64,000 bases of DNA from positions 1 through 64,000 of the forward strand of contig JAXLSU010000003.1 in the NCBI GenBank assembly GCA_046330455.1, written 5' to 3'. Below are positions 50,690-58,955 of the stretch, in pieces (the stretch's first letter is position 1; every line of letters begins with the position of its first letter). Made by a program: the position numbers and the translations under genes. The stretch is from CAVQXR01 sp046330455 (GTDB taxonomy: Bacteria > Actinomycetota > Thermoleophilia > Gaiellales > Gaiellaceae). The notes under the pieces are model-generated. The model saw nothing but the letters and a program-made list of their open reading frames with translations, had not been told where the DNA came from and made no database searches.

Positions 50690-51535
50690 TCAGGTGTAGC
50701 TCGGCCCGGCGACGACCGGGTTGCGCATGCTGCCGACGCCCTCGATGGCCGTCTCGACGACGTTGCCCGGCCCGAGGTAGCGCGGGGGCTTGCGGCTGTC
50801 GCCGACGCCCGACGGCGTTCCGGTGAAGATCAGGTCGCCCGGCTCGAGCGTGCAGATCCGCGAGCACCAGGCGATCAGCTCGGCGACCGGGAAGATCAGA
50901 TCGCTCGTACGGCTCGACTGGACGACCTCGCCGTCGACACGGCACTCGATCGCGAGATCGTCGGGGTTCGCGACCTCGTCGAGCGTTGCGAGCACCGGAC
51001 CGATCGGCGCGTAGGTGTCGAACGACTTCGCCATCGTGAACTGGCGGAGCGCCCGGAACTGCTCCTCGCGGTCGGACACGTCCTGACCGGTCGTCAGCCC
51101 GGCAATGTGCGACCAGGCGTCGGCCTCCGCGATCCGCCGGCCGCGCCTGCCGATGCAGAGGACGAGCTCGGCCTCCCAGTCGACCCTGACACGTCCGGCG
51201 GGAATGACGATCTCGTCGGCCGGGCCGACGAGCGCGCTCGGTAGCTTCGTGAACACGACGGGCTGCTCGGGAAGGTCGAGCCCCGACTCCTCGGCGTGGG
51301 CGCGGTAGTTGAGGCCGATCGCGAGGATCTTCGACGGGCGCGGCACCGGCGGCGCGAGCGAGGCCGAATCGAGGCCGGGTGCATCGCCCGGCACCGGCAG
51401 GTCGCCGACCTCGCCGAGTCGCGGGATCAGGGCCATGGGGTCGGACGGGAGCCGTCCGCCACTCGCCTTCTCGACGTCGACGAGCTTGCCGTCGATGACG
51501 AGATGCGCTCTTCCGGAGACGTTTGCAAGCTTCAT
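50690..51535 (-). CDS. Fumarylacetoacetate hydrolase family protein
   Basis: The 281-residue protein has KILAIGLNYRAHAEESG, the metal-binding VDWEAELVLCIGR, GQDVSDREEQF, AKSFDTYAPIGP and LIFTGTPSGVGDSR, all standard for this family (acylpyruvase, oxaloacetate decarboxylase or ring-cleavage product hydrolase). ATG at 51535 (MKLANVSG) is chosen from the conserved N-terminus. It is divergent from the glutamine-synthetase-like gene across about 175 bases with no motif I can name. Confidence 0.88.
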   Translation of the reverse strand: MKLANVSGRAHLVIDGKLVDVEKASGGRLPSDPMALIPRLGEVGDLPVPGDAPGLDSASLAPPVPRPSKILAIGLNYRAHAEESGLDLPEQPVVFTKLPSALVGPADEIVIPAGRVRVDWEAELVLCIGRRGRRIAEADAWSHIAGLTTGQDVSDREEQFRALRQFTMAKSFDTYAPIGPVLATLDEVANPDDLAIECRVDGEVVQSSRTSDLIFPVAELIAWCSRICTLEPGDLIFTGTPSGVGDSRKPPRYLGPGNVVETAIEGVGSMRNPVVAGPSYT

Positions 51536-51710
51536 GCGCACAACCCTACCGAGCGCCGGTGCTCGACGCCGCGCTTGAGCACGACCCGCCGAGGTCTCAT
51601 ACTCCGGAGCACGGGAGGAGGGAGACGGCGAGCCGGAGCACCCAGCAGGTCGCTTCGCTCGTCCGGATCCATTCCTCCCACGAGGACGAACCCGAGACGA
51701 AGGACGACGG

Positions 51711-53030
51711 ATGACGCTGACGCTCGACGACCTACGCGCAGACGGGATCACCCGCGTGCGCGTCCACTTCGGCGACAACCTGGGGACGACACGCGCGAAG
51801 GTCGTCCCCCTGGACGAGCTCGAGCACGCGGTCGAACACGGAATCAACTTCTGTGTCTCGGTGTTCTCCGTCGACCACACCGGCGTCATGCCCGACGGGA
51901 CGGGGCTGCGGGACGAGGTGCATTTCCGCGACATGAGCGTCCACCCCGACCTCTCGACGCTCCGGGTCGTCCCGTGGGAGCGCGACACCGCCCTGTGCCT
52001 CGCCGACTGCTTCTTCGACGGGGCGCCCCTCCCGGCCGATCCCCGCGGAATCCTCCGGCGGGCGATCGCCGAGGCGGAGCGGCGTGGGCTCCACGTCATG
52101 TGCGGTCACGAGCTCGAGTTCTTCCTCTTCCGGCGCGGCGCCGACGGTGAGCTGGAACGGTACGCACCGTCGCCGGGGCTCGTCTACCGGATGGACAAGC
52201 GGGTCGACCCCGAGGGCGTGATCCGCCAGATGGAGGATGCCGTCCGGGGGCTCGGGCTCCCGTTCGTGTGCGTCAACCAGGAGTACGACCCGTCCCAGTG
52301 GGAGATCAACTGCCGCTACGACGAGGTGCTGGCAGCGGCCGACGACGCCCACCTCCTGAAGATGACGGTCAAGGAGATCGCCGCGATGAACGGCCTCGTC
52401 GCCACGTTCATGGGGCGACCCGCAAACGGCGGCGGCACATCCGGCTACCACCTGCACTTCTCGCTCTGGGACGAGGAGGGACGGAACGCGCTGGAGGACC
52501 CCGAGGGTGAGCTCGGGCTCTCGGACGAGGCCCGCTGGTTCGTCGCCGGGCAGCTCGAGCACGCCCGGGCCATGTGCGCGGTGATGGCGCCGACGATCAA
52601 CGCCTATCGACGGTTCGTCGCGCAGGAGCTGGCGCCGTACTGGATCAACTGGGGTCCCGACAACCGATCCGTGTACGTCCGGATCCCGGTCGAGCGCGGG
52701 AAGGGCACGCGGCTCGAGGCGCGCGGCGCGGACGGCACCGCGAGCCCCTACCTCGCCTCTGCCGTAACGCTGTTTGCCGGGATCGACGGGCTCGACCGCA
52801 AGCTCGACCCGGGTCCTCCCACCTACGGCGTGTACGAGCCGGGCGGCTACGCGACGATGCCGTTCTCGCTCGGCGAGGCGCTCGACGCCCTCGAAGGCGA
52901 CCAGTTCATGCGCCACCGCCTCAGCGAGCAGTTCGTGCAGTGCTTCACGGCGATCAAGCGCAACGAGCTGCACCGATTCTCGCTCGCGGTCACCGACTGG
53001 GAGCTCGACGAGTACCTCGACGCGCTCTGA
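51711..53030 (+). CDS. Glutamine synthetase-like (gamma-glutamyl-amine ligase type)
   Basis: The 439-residue protein carries the glutamine synthetase catalytic motifs GHELEFFLF, QYDPSQWEINCRYDE-like (here EYDPSQWEI), SGYHLHFSLWD, and RLEARGADGTASPYL. The N-terminal beta-grasp part (VRVHFGDNLGTTRAKVV) differs from housekeeping GlnA. It resembles the GlnA-like/PuuA group that joins glutamate to amines. The adenylylation-type tyrosine loop is not seen. The substrate amine is unknown. Confidence 0.85.
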   Translation: MTLTLDDLRADGITRVRVHFGDNLGTTRAKVVPLDELEHAVEHGINFCVSVFSVDHTGVMPDGTGLRDEVHFRDMSVHPDLSTLRVVPWERDTALCLADCFFDGAPLPADPRGILRRAIAEAERRGLHVMCGHELEFFLFRRGADGELERYAPSPGLVYRMDKRVDPEGVIRQMEDAVRGLGLPFVCVNQEYDPSQWEINCRYDEVLAAADDAHLLKMTVKEIAAMNGLVATFMGRPANGGGTSGYHLHFSLWDEEGRNALEDPEGELGLSDEARWFVAGQLEHARAMCAVMAPTINAYRRFVAQELAPYWINWGPDNRSVYVRIPVERGKGTRLEARGADGTASPYLASAVTLFAGIDGLDRKLDPGPPTYGVYEPGGYATMPFSLGEALDALEGDQFMRHRLSEQFVQCFTAIKRNELHRFSLAVTDWELDEYLDAL

Positions 53031-53043
53031 CGGGACAGTGACC

Positions 53044-53060
53044 GCCGGGCTCCGCCCGGC
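53044..53060. terminator. Hairpin between convergent genes
   Basis: GCCGGGC and GCCCGGC enclose a 3-base TCC loop, 14 bases after the glutamine-synthetase-like stop. A second G+C-rich complementary pair follows up to about 53085. There is no T-tract. Confidence 0.4.
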
Positions 53061-53105
53061 TCCTGCGCGGGCCCGGACCGGCCGAGCCGGGCCGTCAGCG
53101 CCGGG

Positions 53106-53522
53106 CTAGGCCTCGAACTCGAACGTGTCGTCCGGGCCGAAGATCCGCTCCTTCAGCCAGGCGCGCGTGTCGGGGCCGGTCTTCGGGTTGTAGAGGATCC
53201 CGATCAGGATCCCGCTCAGGATCAGGGTGTTGCGGCCCTTGTGGGTCGGCTTCGCCACCTTCTTCGCCCGCTTCCCGGCCGAGCGGAGCTCGTCGTAGAC
53301 GCTGCGAAGCTCCTCCTGGAGCTCCGGGTCCTGGGCGAGCCGGGCAACGATCTTGCGGGCCTGGGCCGCGGTCGGCTCGGCACCCTCGAAGAACAGGTCG
53401 TCGTAGACCGTACGGGCCGCCCCGTAGGCGTTCTTGACGTTCTTCTTGAACTTCTCGTCCTTTGCCAGCCGCTTCGCGATCGGCTTCGCGGTCGCTGCGG
53501 CGTCCTTCACCTTCGTGGCCAT
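53106..53522 (-). CDS. Conserved hypothetical protein with one C-terminal hydrophobic segment
   Basis: The 138-residue product has a Lys-rich N-terminal half (KPIAKRLAKDEKFKKNVKNAYGAARTVYDDLFFEG), a helical middle, and one hydrophobic stretch TLILSGILIGILYNPKTGPDTR near residue 100. It then ends in an acidic tail. It looks like a small membrane-associated protein of the kind common in Thermoleophilia and other actinobacteria. No function is known. The ATG has AAAGGA upstream. Confidence 0.65.
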   Translation of the reverse strand: MATKVKDAAATAKPIAKRLAKDEKFKKNVKNAYGAARTVYDDLFFEGAEPTAAQARKIVARLAQDPELQEELRSVYDELRSAGKRAKKVAKPTHKGRNTLILSGILIGILYNPKTGPDTRAWLKERIFGPDDTFEFEA

Positions 53523-53592
53523 GTGGCGTCCTTTCTCGGCTTTCCGCCTCGATTGTAGCCGCCGATACCCGGCCGCACGTTAGGCTCTCGTT

Positions 53593-53754
53593 GTGCTGGC
53601 CCGACTCGGCGTGTCCGGAATCCTGCGCCTCGTCGCGGTCGGGCTGGGCGGCCTGCTCGCACTCTGGTACGCGAGCGTGCTGCGCTCGCCGGGGGTGAGA
53701 GCGCGCAAGGCTTCGTGGAGAGACGAACGTGCCGCTCGCCTTCGAGATCGTTGA
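53593..53754 (+). CDS. Possible small membrane protein overlapping the macro-domain gene
   Basis: GTG at 53593 opens a 53-codon frame with a hydrophobic segment (ILRLVAVGLGGLLALWYASVL) and an Arg/Lys-rich tail, the pattern of a single-pass small membrane protein. It overlaps the first 26 bases of the macro-domain gene in another frame. There is no clear Shine-Dalgarno. It could equally be the leader of the downstream gene. Confidence 0.3.
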   Translation: MLARLGVSGILRLVAVGLGGLLALWYASVLRSPGVRARKASWRDERAARLRDR

Positions 53755-54244
53755 CGGCGACATCACACAGCTCGACGTCGATGCCGTCGCCAACGCGGCG
53801 AACGACCAGCTCTGGATGGGCTCCGGCGTCGCCGGCGCGATCAAGCGGGCAGGCGGCGAGGAGATCGAGCGCGAGGCGATCTCGAAGGGGCCGATCCCCG
53901 TCGGGGAGGCCGTGGCCACGGGTGCGGGCAGCCTGACGGCCCGCTACGTGATCCACGGCGCGGTGATGGGCCAGGACCTCCGCACGAGCGAGGAGCTGAT
54001 CGAGGCAACCACGCTCAGCTGCCTGCGCGTCGCCGAGCAGCTCGGGCTCCGGTCGATCGCGCTACCCGCCTTCGGGACCGGGGTCGGCGGCTTCCCGGTC
54101 GATCGGTGCGCGCAGGTCATGACGACCGCGGCACGCTCCCACGAGCTCGGAACGCTCGAGCGCATCGTGTTCGCCGTCCACGGCGCCGAGGCAGAGCGTG
54201 CGTTTCGTGCCGCGCTGGGGCTCGGGCCCGCCTCGCTTCCCTAG
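53729..54244 (+). CDS. Macro domain protein (ADP-ribose-binding)
   Basis: The 171-residue protein is a single macro domain: VDGDITQLDVDAVANAAND, GSGVAGAIKRAGG, and ALPAFGTGVGGFPVDRCAQVM, which form the ADP-ribose pocket. It probably removes ADP-ribose from proteins or O-acetyl-ADP-ribose, or is a sensor. The asparagine of AAN is present, as in active hydrolases. It is 10 bases upstream of the rml operon and may be co-transcribed. Confidence 0.92.
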   Translation: MPLAFEIVDGDITQLDVDAVANAANDQLWMGSGVAGAIKRAGGEEIEREAISKGPIPVGEAVATGAGSLTARYVIHGAVMGQDLRTSEELIEATTLSCLRVAEQLGLRSIALPAFGTGVGGFPVDRCAQVMTTAARSHELGTLERIVFAVHGAEAERAFRAALGLGPASLP

Positions 54245-54254
54245 ACTGCGGCAG

Positions 54255-55049
54255 GTGAGCCTCGAGGGGGTCAAGGGCCTGATCTGCGCGGGCGGCGAGG
54301 CGACGCGCCTGCAGGAGCTGACGCGCGTCACGAACAAGCACCTGCTGCCGGTCGGGCGCTGGCCGATGGTCTACTACCCGCTCCAGCTGCTCCAGCTCGC
54401 AGGGATCCGCGAGGTGCTGATCGTCACGGGGAAGCAGCATGCGGGCGACTTCATCGACCTGCTCGGAGACGGGCGCGTCGAGTCGCGCGACGGGTCGGGC
54501 CCGCTCTTCGAGCTCGAGCTCTCCTACCGGGTGCAGACGCGGGCCGGCGGGATCGCCGAGGTCGTCGGGATGGCCGAGAGCTTCGCCGCCGGCCACAAGC
54601 TCGCCGTCTGCCTCGGCGACAACCTCTTCGAGTACGCGGAGGTCGGCGCGATCCGCGGCTTCGCCGAGGGCGCCGCAGGAGCGCAGATCTTCGTGAAGGA
54701 GGTCCCCGACCCCGAGCGGTTCGGCGTCGTCGTCTACGGCGAGGCGGGGCGGATCGTGGACATCTCCGAGAAGCCCGGAACGCTCGACCGGCGCTTCGAG
54801 CAGTCGCCCTCGCGGGATGCCGTCACCGGCCTCTACTGCTACGGCCCCGACGTCTACGACGTGATTCGCTCCCTCGCTCCCTCCGAGCGCGGCGAGCTCG
54901 AGATCACCGACGTGAACCGCGTCTATGCACAGCAGAGCGAGCTCGTTTCTACGCGCGTCCGCGGCTGGTGGCGGGACGCCGGGACCCACGAGGCCCTCTC
55001 GCAGATCGGCGCCCTGATCGACGAGACGGGCGTCAACAAGGTCACGTGA
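54255..55049 (+). CDS. rmlA: Glucose-1-phosphate thymidylyltransferase-like
   Basis: The 264-residue nucleotidyltransferase has GLICAGGEATRLQELTRVTNKHLLPVG (variant of GGxGTRLxPLT), CLGDNLF (metal-binding Asp), FGVVVYGEAGRIVDISEKP and GLYCYGPDVYD. The GxGTRL glycine-rich loop reads GGEATRL, so it belongs to a short subgroup, but its place at the head of rmlC-D-B makes dTDP-glucose synthesis likely. GTG at 54255 is chosen. An earlier start at 54198 lies inside the macro gene. Confidence 0.85.
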   Translation: MSLEGVKGLICAGGEATRLQELTRVTNKHLLPVGRWPMVYYPLQLLQLAGIREVLIVTGKQHAGDFIDLLGDGRVESRDGSGPLFELELSYRVQTRAGGIAEVVGMAESFAAGHKLAVCLGDNLFEYAEVGAIRGFAEGAAGAQIFVKEVPDPERFGVVVYGEAGRIVDISEKPGTLDRRFEQSPSRDAVTGLYCYGPDVYDVIRSLAPSERGELEITDVNRVYAQQSELVSTRVRGWWRDAGTHEALSQIGALIDETGVNKVT

Positions 55050-55510
55050 TCGACGGCCTGCTCCGCCTGCCACTGCGGCGGCTCGAGGACGAGCGCGGCT
55101 GGTTCGCCGAGCTCCGCCGGGACAGCCTGCTTCCGAGGCGCATGGTGCAGACGAACCTGTCGTTCTCGAGGCAGGGCGTGATCCGCGGGCTGCACTACCA
55201 CGAGCGCGGCCAGGACGACCTCTTCGCCTGCCTCGCCGGCTCGGCCCGTGTCGTCGTCCTCGACCGCGCAAGCGGCGAGACGTTCTGCGAGGACATCGGA
55301 GAGGCGAACCCGGTCGCGATCTACGTGCCGGGCCACCACGCCCACGGGTTCGAGGCGCTCACCGACTGCCTGTTCAGCTACCACGTCACCGAGGAGTACG
55401 ATCCCGCGAGCCCGGACGAGCACACGTTGCCGTGGGACGATCCGCGGGTCAGGAGCCTATGGAGCACGGCGAGCCCGATCCTCTCCGCACGCGATTCCCA
55501 CGCGTCCTGA
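55046..55510 (+). CDS. rmlC: dTDP-4-dehydrorhamnose 3,5-epimerase-like
   Basis: The 154-residue cupin has GVIRGLHYHERGQDD (catalytic His region), VVVLDRASGETF and IYVPGHHAHGFEALTD, the RmlC signature. It is about 25 residues shorter than typical RmlC at the C-terminus. GTG at 55046 overlaps the rmlA stop by 4 bases. Its end overlaps rmlD by about 50 bases if the rmlD start is right. Confidence 0.85.
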   Translation: MIDGLLRLPLRRLEDERGWFAELRRDSLLPRRMVQTNLSFSRQGVIRGLHYHERGQDDLFACLAGSARVVVLDRASGETFCEDIGEANPVAIYVPGHHAHGFEALTDCLFSYHVTEEYDPASPDEHTLPWDDPRVRSLWSTASPILSARDSHAS

Positions 55511-56301
55511 TCACGGGCGCCGGCGGGCAGCTCGGGACGGCGCTCCGGGAGGTATTTCCCTGGGCAGATGCACGCGACAAGCTTGCGCTGGATGTCAGGA
55601 CGCGCCTTGCTCCCCAGGTGGGCGACGTGGACATCGTGCTCCACGCGGCCGCCTGGACGCAGGTCGATCTCGCCGAGGAGGGAGACCACGACGAGGCGGT
55701 GCGTGTGGTGAACGTCGTCGGCACGAGACGCGTCGTCGAGCTCGGCGCGCCCGTCGTCTACTTCTCGACCGACTATGTGTTCGACGGGGAGAAGGGCGCG
55801 CCGTACGTCGAGTCCGATCCGACCGGCCCGGGCAGCGTGTACGGCCGCTCGAAGCTCGACGGCGAGCACGAGGTGGGCGGTCGCGGCTGGATCCTGCGGA
55901 CTTCCTGGCTGTTCGGCCCGACCGGCCACAACTTCGTCCGTACGATGCTCCGGCTCGGGGCCGAGCGGGACGAGGTCGCCGTCGTCGACGACCAGCGCGG
56001 CTGCCCGACGTACGTCGGTCATCTCGCCGTCGCGACGCACGAGCTGCTCGAGCGTGAGCTTCCCCGGGGCATCTACCACCTCGCAGCCGGCGGCGACTGC
56101 ACGTGGGCGGACTTCGCGCAGGCGATCTTCGAGGAGGCGGGGCTCCGTTGCCGCGTGCGCAGGATCACGACCGCCGACTTTGGTGCCCGCGCCCCGCGGC
56201 CCGCATACTCGGTGCTGCGCAGCGAGCGGCCGGGAGCACCGGTGCTGCCCCCCTGGCGCGAGGGCCTGCGGGCCTGCCTCGAGCGGCTCGCCGCCGGATA
56301 G
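55459..56301 (+). CDS. rmlD: dTDP-4-dehydrorhamnose reductase
   Basis: The 280-residue SDR-type protein has VLITGAGGQLGTALREVF, LHAAAWTQVDLAE, FSTDYVFDG and the catalytic YxxxK in VYGRSKLDGE, followed by WILRTSWLFGPTGHNFV. It reduces the 4-keto sugar to dTDP-L-rhamnose. The start at 55459 is the nearest ATG, and an internal start cannot be excluded. Confidence 0.92.
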   Translation: MEHGEPDPLRTRFPRVLITGAGGQLGTALREVFPWADARDKLALDVRTRLAPQVGDVDIVLHAAAWTQVDLAEEGDHDEAVRVVNVVGTRRVVELGAPVVYFSTDYVFDGEKGAPYVESDPTGPGSVYGRSKLDGEHEVGGRGWILRTSWLFGPTGHNFVRTMLRLGAERDEVAVVDDQRGCPTYVGHLAVATHELLERELPRGIYHLAAGGDCTWADFAQAIFEEAGLRCRVRRITTADFGARAPRPAYSVLRSERPGAPVLPPWREGLRACLERLAAG

Positions 56302-56310
56302 CATCACCCC

Positions 56311-57297
56311 GTGCGGGTCCTCGTCACCGGCGGCTGCGGGTTCATCGGCAGCCACTTCACGAAGAGGCTCGTCGCGACGGGAGAGCAGGTCGTCGTGCTC
56401 GACAAGCTGACGTACGCGGGCAATCCCGCAAACCTCCACGGTGTCGGCTGCGAGCTGATCCGGGGAGACATCGCAGACCGTGAGACGGTCTTCCGCGTCG
56501 CGAACGGCTGTGACGCGATCGTCAACTTCGCCGCCGAGACCCACGTCGACCGGTCGATCCTCGACGGGTCCGAGTTCATCCGGACGGACGTCTTCGGGAC
56601 GTTCGTGCTCCTCGAGTGGGCTAAGGAGACGAAAGGCCGGCTCGTCCACGTCTCGACCGACGAGGTCTACGGGGACATCGACGCGGGCGCGTCCTCGCAG
56701 GAGGACGACCCGCTCCGGCCGTCGAGCCCGTACTCGGCGTCCAAGGCGGGCGGCGATCTCCAGGTGCTCGCGTACGTCCGGACGTTCGGGGTCGACGCGT
56801 GCATCACGCGCGGCTCGAACACGTTCGGTCCCAACCAGTACCCGGAGAAGCTCATTCCGCTCTTCGTCACGAATGCGCTCGAGGGCCGGCCCCTCCCCGT
56901 CTACGGAGACGGCCGGCAGCTGCGCGACTGGCTCTTCGTCGCCGACCACTGCGCCGGGATCGAGCTCGTGCTTCGCCGGGGCGCGGCCGGGCACGTCTAC
57001 AACATCGGGGCCGGCGAGGAGCGGGAGAACCTCGACGTCGCACACCGCATCCTCGGGCTGACCGGTGCCGATCCCTCGCTCCTGCGCCACGTCGAGGATC
57101 GCCCGGGCCACGACCGCCGCTACTCGCTCGACGCGTCGAAGCTCCGCTCGCTCGGCTGGCGCCCCACCGTGACGTTCGAGGAGGCCCTCGCGGAGACGGT
57201 CGCGTGGTACCGCGCCAACCGGGCCTGGTGGGAGCCGCTCAAGTCCGGCGAGTATCTCGACTACTACCGCAGCCAGTACGGAGAGCGGCTCGGCTAG
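56311..57297 (+). CDS. rmlB: dTDP-glucose 4,6-dehydratase
   Basis: The 328-residue protein has VLVTGGCGFIGSHF, NFAAETHVDRSI, HVSTDEVYGDI (Thr-Asp-Glu catalytic set), YSASKAGGD (Tyr/Lys) and RGSNTFGPNQYPEKLIPLF. It makes dTDP-4-keto-6-deoxyglucose. Last gene of the rmlA-C-D-B operon, whose product rhamnose goes to cell-surface polysaccharide. Confidence 0.95.
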   Translation: MRVLVTGGCGFIGSHFTKRLVATGEQVVVLDKLTYAGNPANLHGVGCELIRGDIADRETVFRVANGCDAIVNFAAETHVDRSILDGSEFIRTDVFGTFVLLEWAKETKGRLVHVSTDEVYGDIDAGASSQEDDPLRPSSPYSASKAGGDLQVLAYVRTFGVDACITRGSNTFGPNQYPEKLIPLFVTNALEGRPLPVYGDGRQLRDWLFVADHCAGIELVLRRGAAGHVYNIGAGEERENLDVAHRILGLTGADPSLLRHVEDRPGHDRRYSLDASKLRSLGWRPTVTFEEALAETVAWYRANRAWWEPLKSGEYLDYYRSQYGERLG

Positions 57298-57374
57298 CGA
57301 GCGCCCGCGTTCACGATTCCCTCACAGGCGTCAGCTACCCTGGGCTGAGCGGATTCCCGTCCGCGTCCCGTCCC

Positions 57375-58955
57375 GTGCAGAGGCTTGTTGCGGTCATCGT
57401 CGCGATCGTCGTGCTCGCGCTGTGCGGGACGGCGGCAGCGTCCCCTGTCTTCGTCTTCCGCGGTCACGGCTGGGGACACGGCGTCGGCATGGCGCAGTGG
57501 GGCGCCTACGGGTTCGCAAATCACGGAAAGACGTACGACGAGATCCTCGCCCACTACTTCCCTGGCACGACCCTGGAGCGGACGGGGGTCGCGAAGATCC
57601 GGGTGCTCCTCGCCCAGTCCCGGCAGACCGTCGAGGTGAGCTCCGAGGCGCCGTTCAGCGTCGTGGACGGGTCGGGAGCGGTCGTGAAGGTGCCGGCCGG
57701 GACGGCCACCGTCACTGCCGGCCCGACGCTCGTCGCCGGCGGGAAGGAGCGGCCGCTCCCCGGGCCGCTCCGGTTCAGGCCGGGAGCGAAGCCGCTCGTG
57801 TTCGCAAAGCCGTACCGGGGACAGCTCGTCGTCCAGGTCGAGAGCGGGGGGCTCTCGGTCGTCAACCGGCTGGGTCTCGAGCGGTACCTAGCCGGCGTGC
57901 TGCCGGGCGAGATGTCGGCGGGGTGGCCTGCCGAGGCGCTGAAGACCCAGGCTGTCGCCGCGCGCTCCTACGCCCTCGCCAGCCGGAAGCGCTCGGGCAG
58001 CTTCGACGTCTACGCCGACACGCGCAGCCAGGTCTACGGCGGGATCGCGGCCGAGGACCGGCGCGCCACGGCGGCGATCGCGGCCACCCGGGGCGAGATC
58101 CTGACGTGGGAGGGCAAGGTCGCCTGGACGTTCTTCTCGGCGAGCTCGGGCGGGCGAACGGCCGCGATCGAGGACGTCTGGGACTCCCCGCCGGTGCCGT
58201 ATCTCGTGTCGGTCGACGATCCCTACGATGCGATCTCTCCTCACCACGACTGGGGCCCGACGACGTTCACCGTCGAGCAGCTCGAGCAGAAGCTCGGCTC
58301 GAGGCTTCCCGCCGGCCTCACCGACCTCGAGGTGAGCCTGAACGGCTCCGGTCGGGTTGCCTCGGTCACCGCGATCGGATCGGGCGGGACGACCGAGATC
58401 AGCGGCGCGACGATGCGAAGCCTGCTCGGCCTGAAGTCGACGTGGTTCTCGATCGACACGCTCTCGCTCGACCCGTCGGCGACGAAGCTCGTCTACGGTC
58501 AAGAGGTGGTGCTCGCGGGCTCCTTGCGGGGCGTCGACACGGTCATCCTCGAACGCCGCGCCGGCGACTCCGGCTGGAAGCGACTCGCCGCGATCGACAC
58601 GGGGCGCAGGGGCGCCTTCCGGGCGACCGACACGCCGAGGGTCACCACCCACTACCGGGTCAGAGCGCTCCAGCTCGTCGGGCCTGCCGTCCGCGTCGCC
58701 GTCGCTCCGCGCGTCACGCTGCGCCTGGACGCCGGCGGCGCGATCGTCGGCGACGTCGACCCACAGGTCGGCGGGATGGCCGTCACGATCCAGCAGCGAT
58801 CGGGCGGGCGCTGGAAAGCCGTCGCGACGGCCGATGTGCGCGCCGGAGGGGTCTTCCGGGCCCCCCTCGAGCTGACGCCCGGCACCTACCGGGCAGTCAC
58901 GTCACCGACGGGCGGTCTCGTCCGCGGCACCAGCAAGCCCCTCGAGGTCGCGTGA
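57375..58955 (+). CDS. Secreted SpoIID/LytB domain protein
   Basis: The 526-residue protein has a signal peptide (LVAVIVAIVVLALCGTAAA), then FRGHGWGHGVGMAQWGAYGFA. The SpoIID core includes RYLAGVLPGEMSAGWPAEALKTQAVAARSYAL, DTRSQVYGG and FFSASSGGRTAAIEDVW. The C-terminal 170 residues are two beta-sandwich repeats. SpoIID proteins are lytic transglycosylases, and in this lineage they may act on cell-wall peptidoglycan without sporulation. GTG at 57375 is chosen for the signal peptide. Overlaps the subtilase start by 4 bases. Confidence 0.88.
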   Translation: MQRLVAVIVAIVVLALCGTAAASPVFVFRGHGWGHGVGMAQWGAYGFANHGKTYDEILAHYFPGTTLERTGVAKIRVLLAQSRQTVEVSSEAPFSVVDGSGAVVKVPAGTATVTAGPTLVAGGKERPLPGPLRFRPGAKPLVFAKPYRGQLVVQVESGGLSVVNRLGLERYLAGVLPGEMSAGWPAEALKTQAVAARSYALASRKRSGSFDVYADTRSQVYGGIAAEDRRATAAIAATRGEILTWEGKVAWTFFSASSGGRTAAIEDVWDSPPVPYLVSVDDPYDAISPHHDWGPTTFTVEQLEQKLGSRLPAGLTDLEVSLNGSGRVASVTAIGSGGTTEISGATMRSLLGLKSTWFSIDTLSLDPSATKLVYGQEVVLAGSLRGVDTVILERRAGDSGWKRLAAIDTGRRGAFRATDTPRVTTHYRVRALQLVGPAVRVAVAPRVTLRLDAGGAIVGDVDPQVGGMAVTIQQRSGGRWKAVATADVRAGGVFRAPLELTPGTYRAVTSPTGGLVRGTSKPLEVA

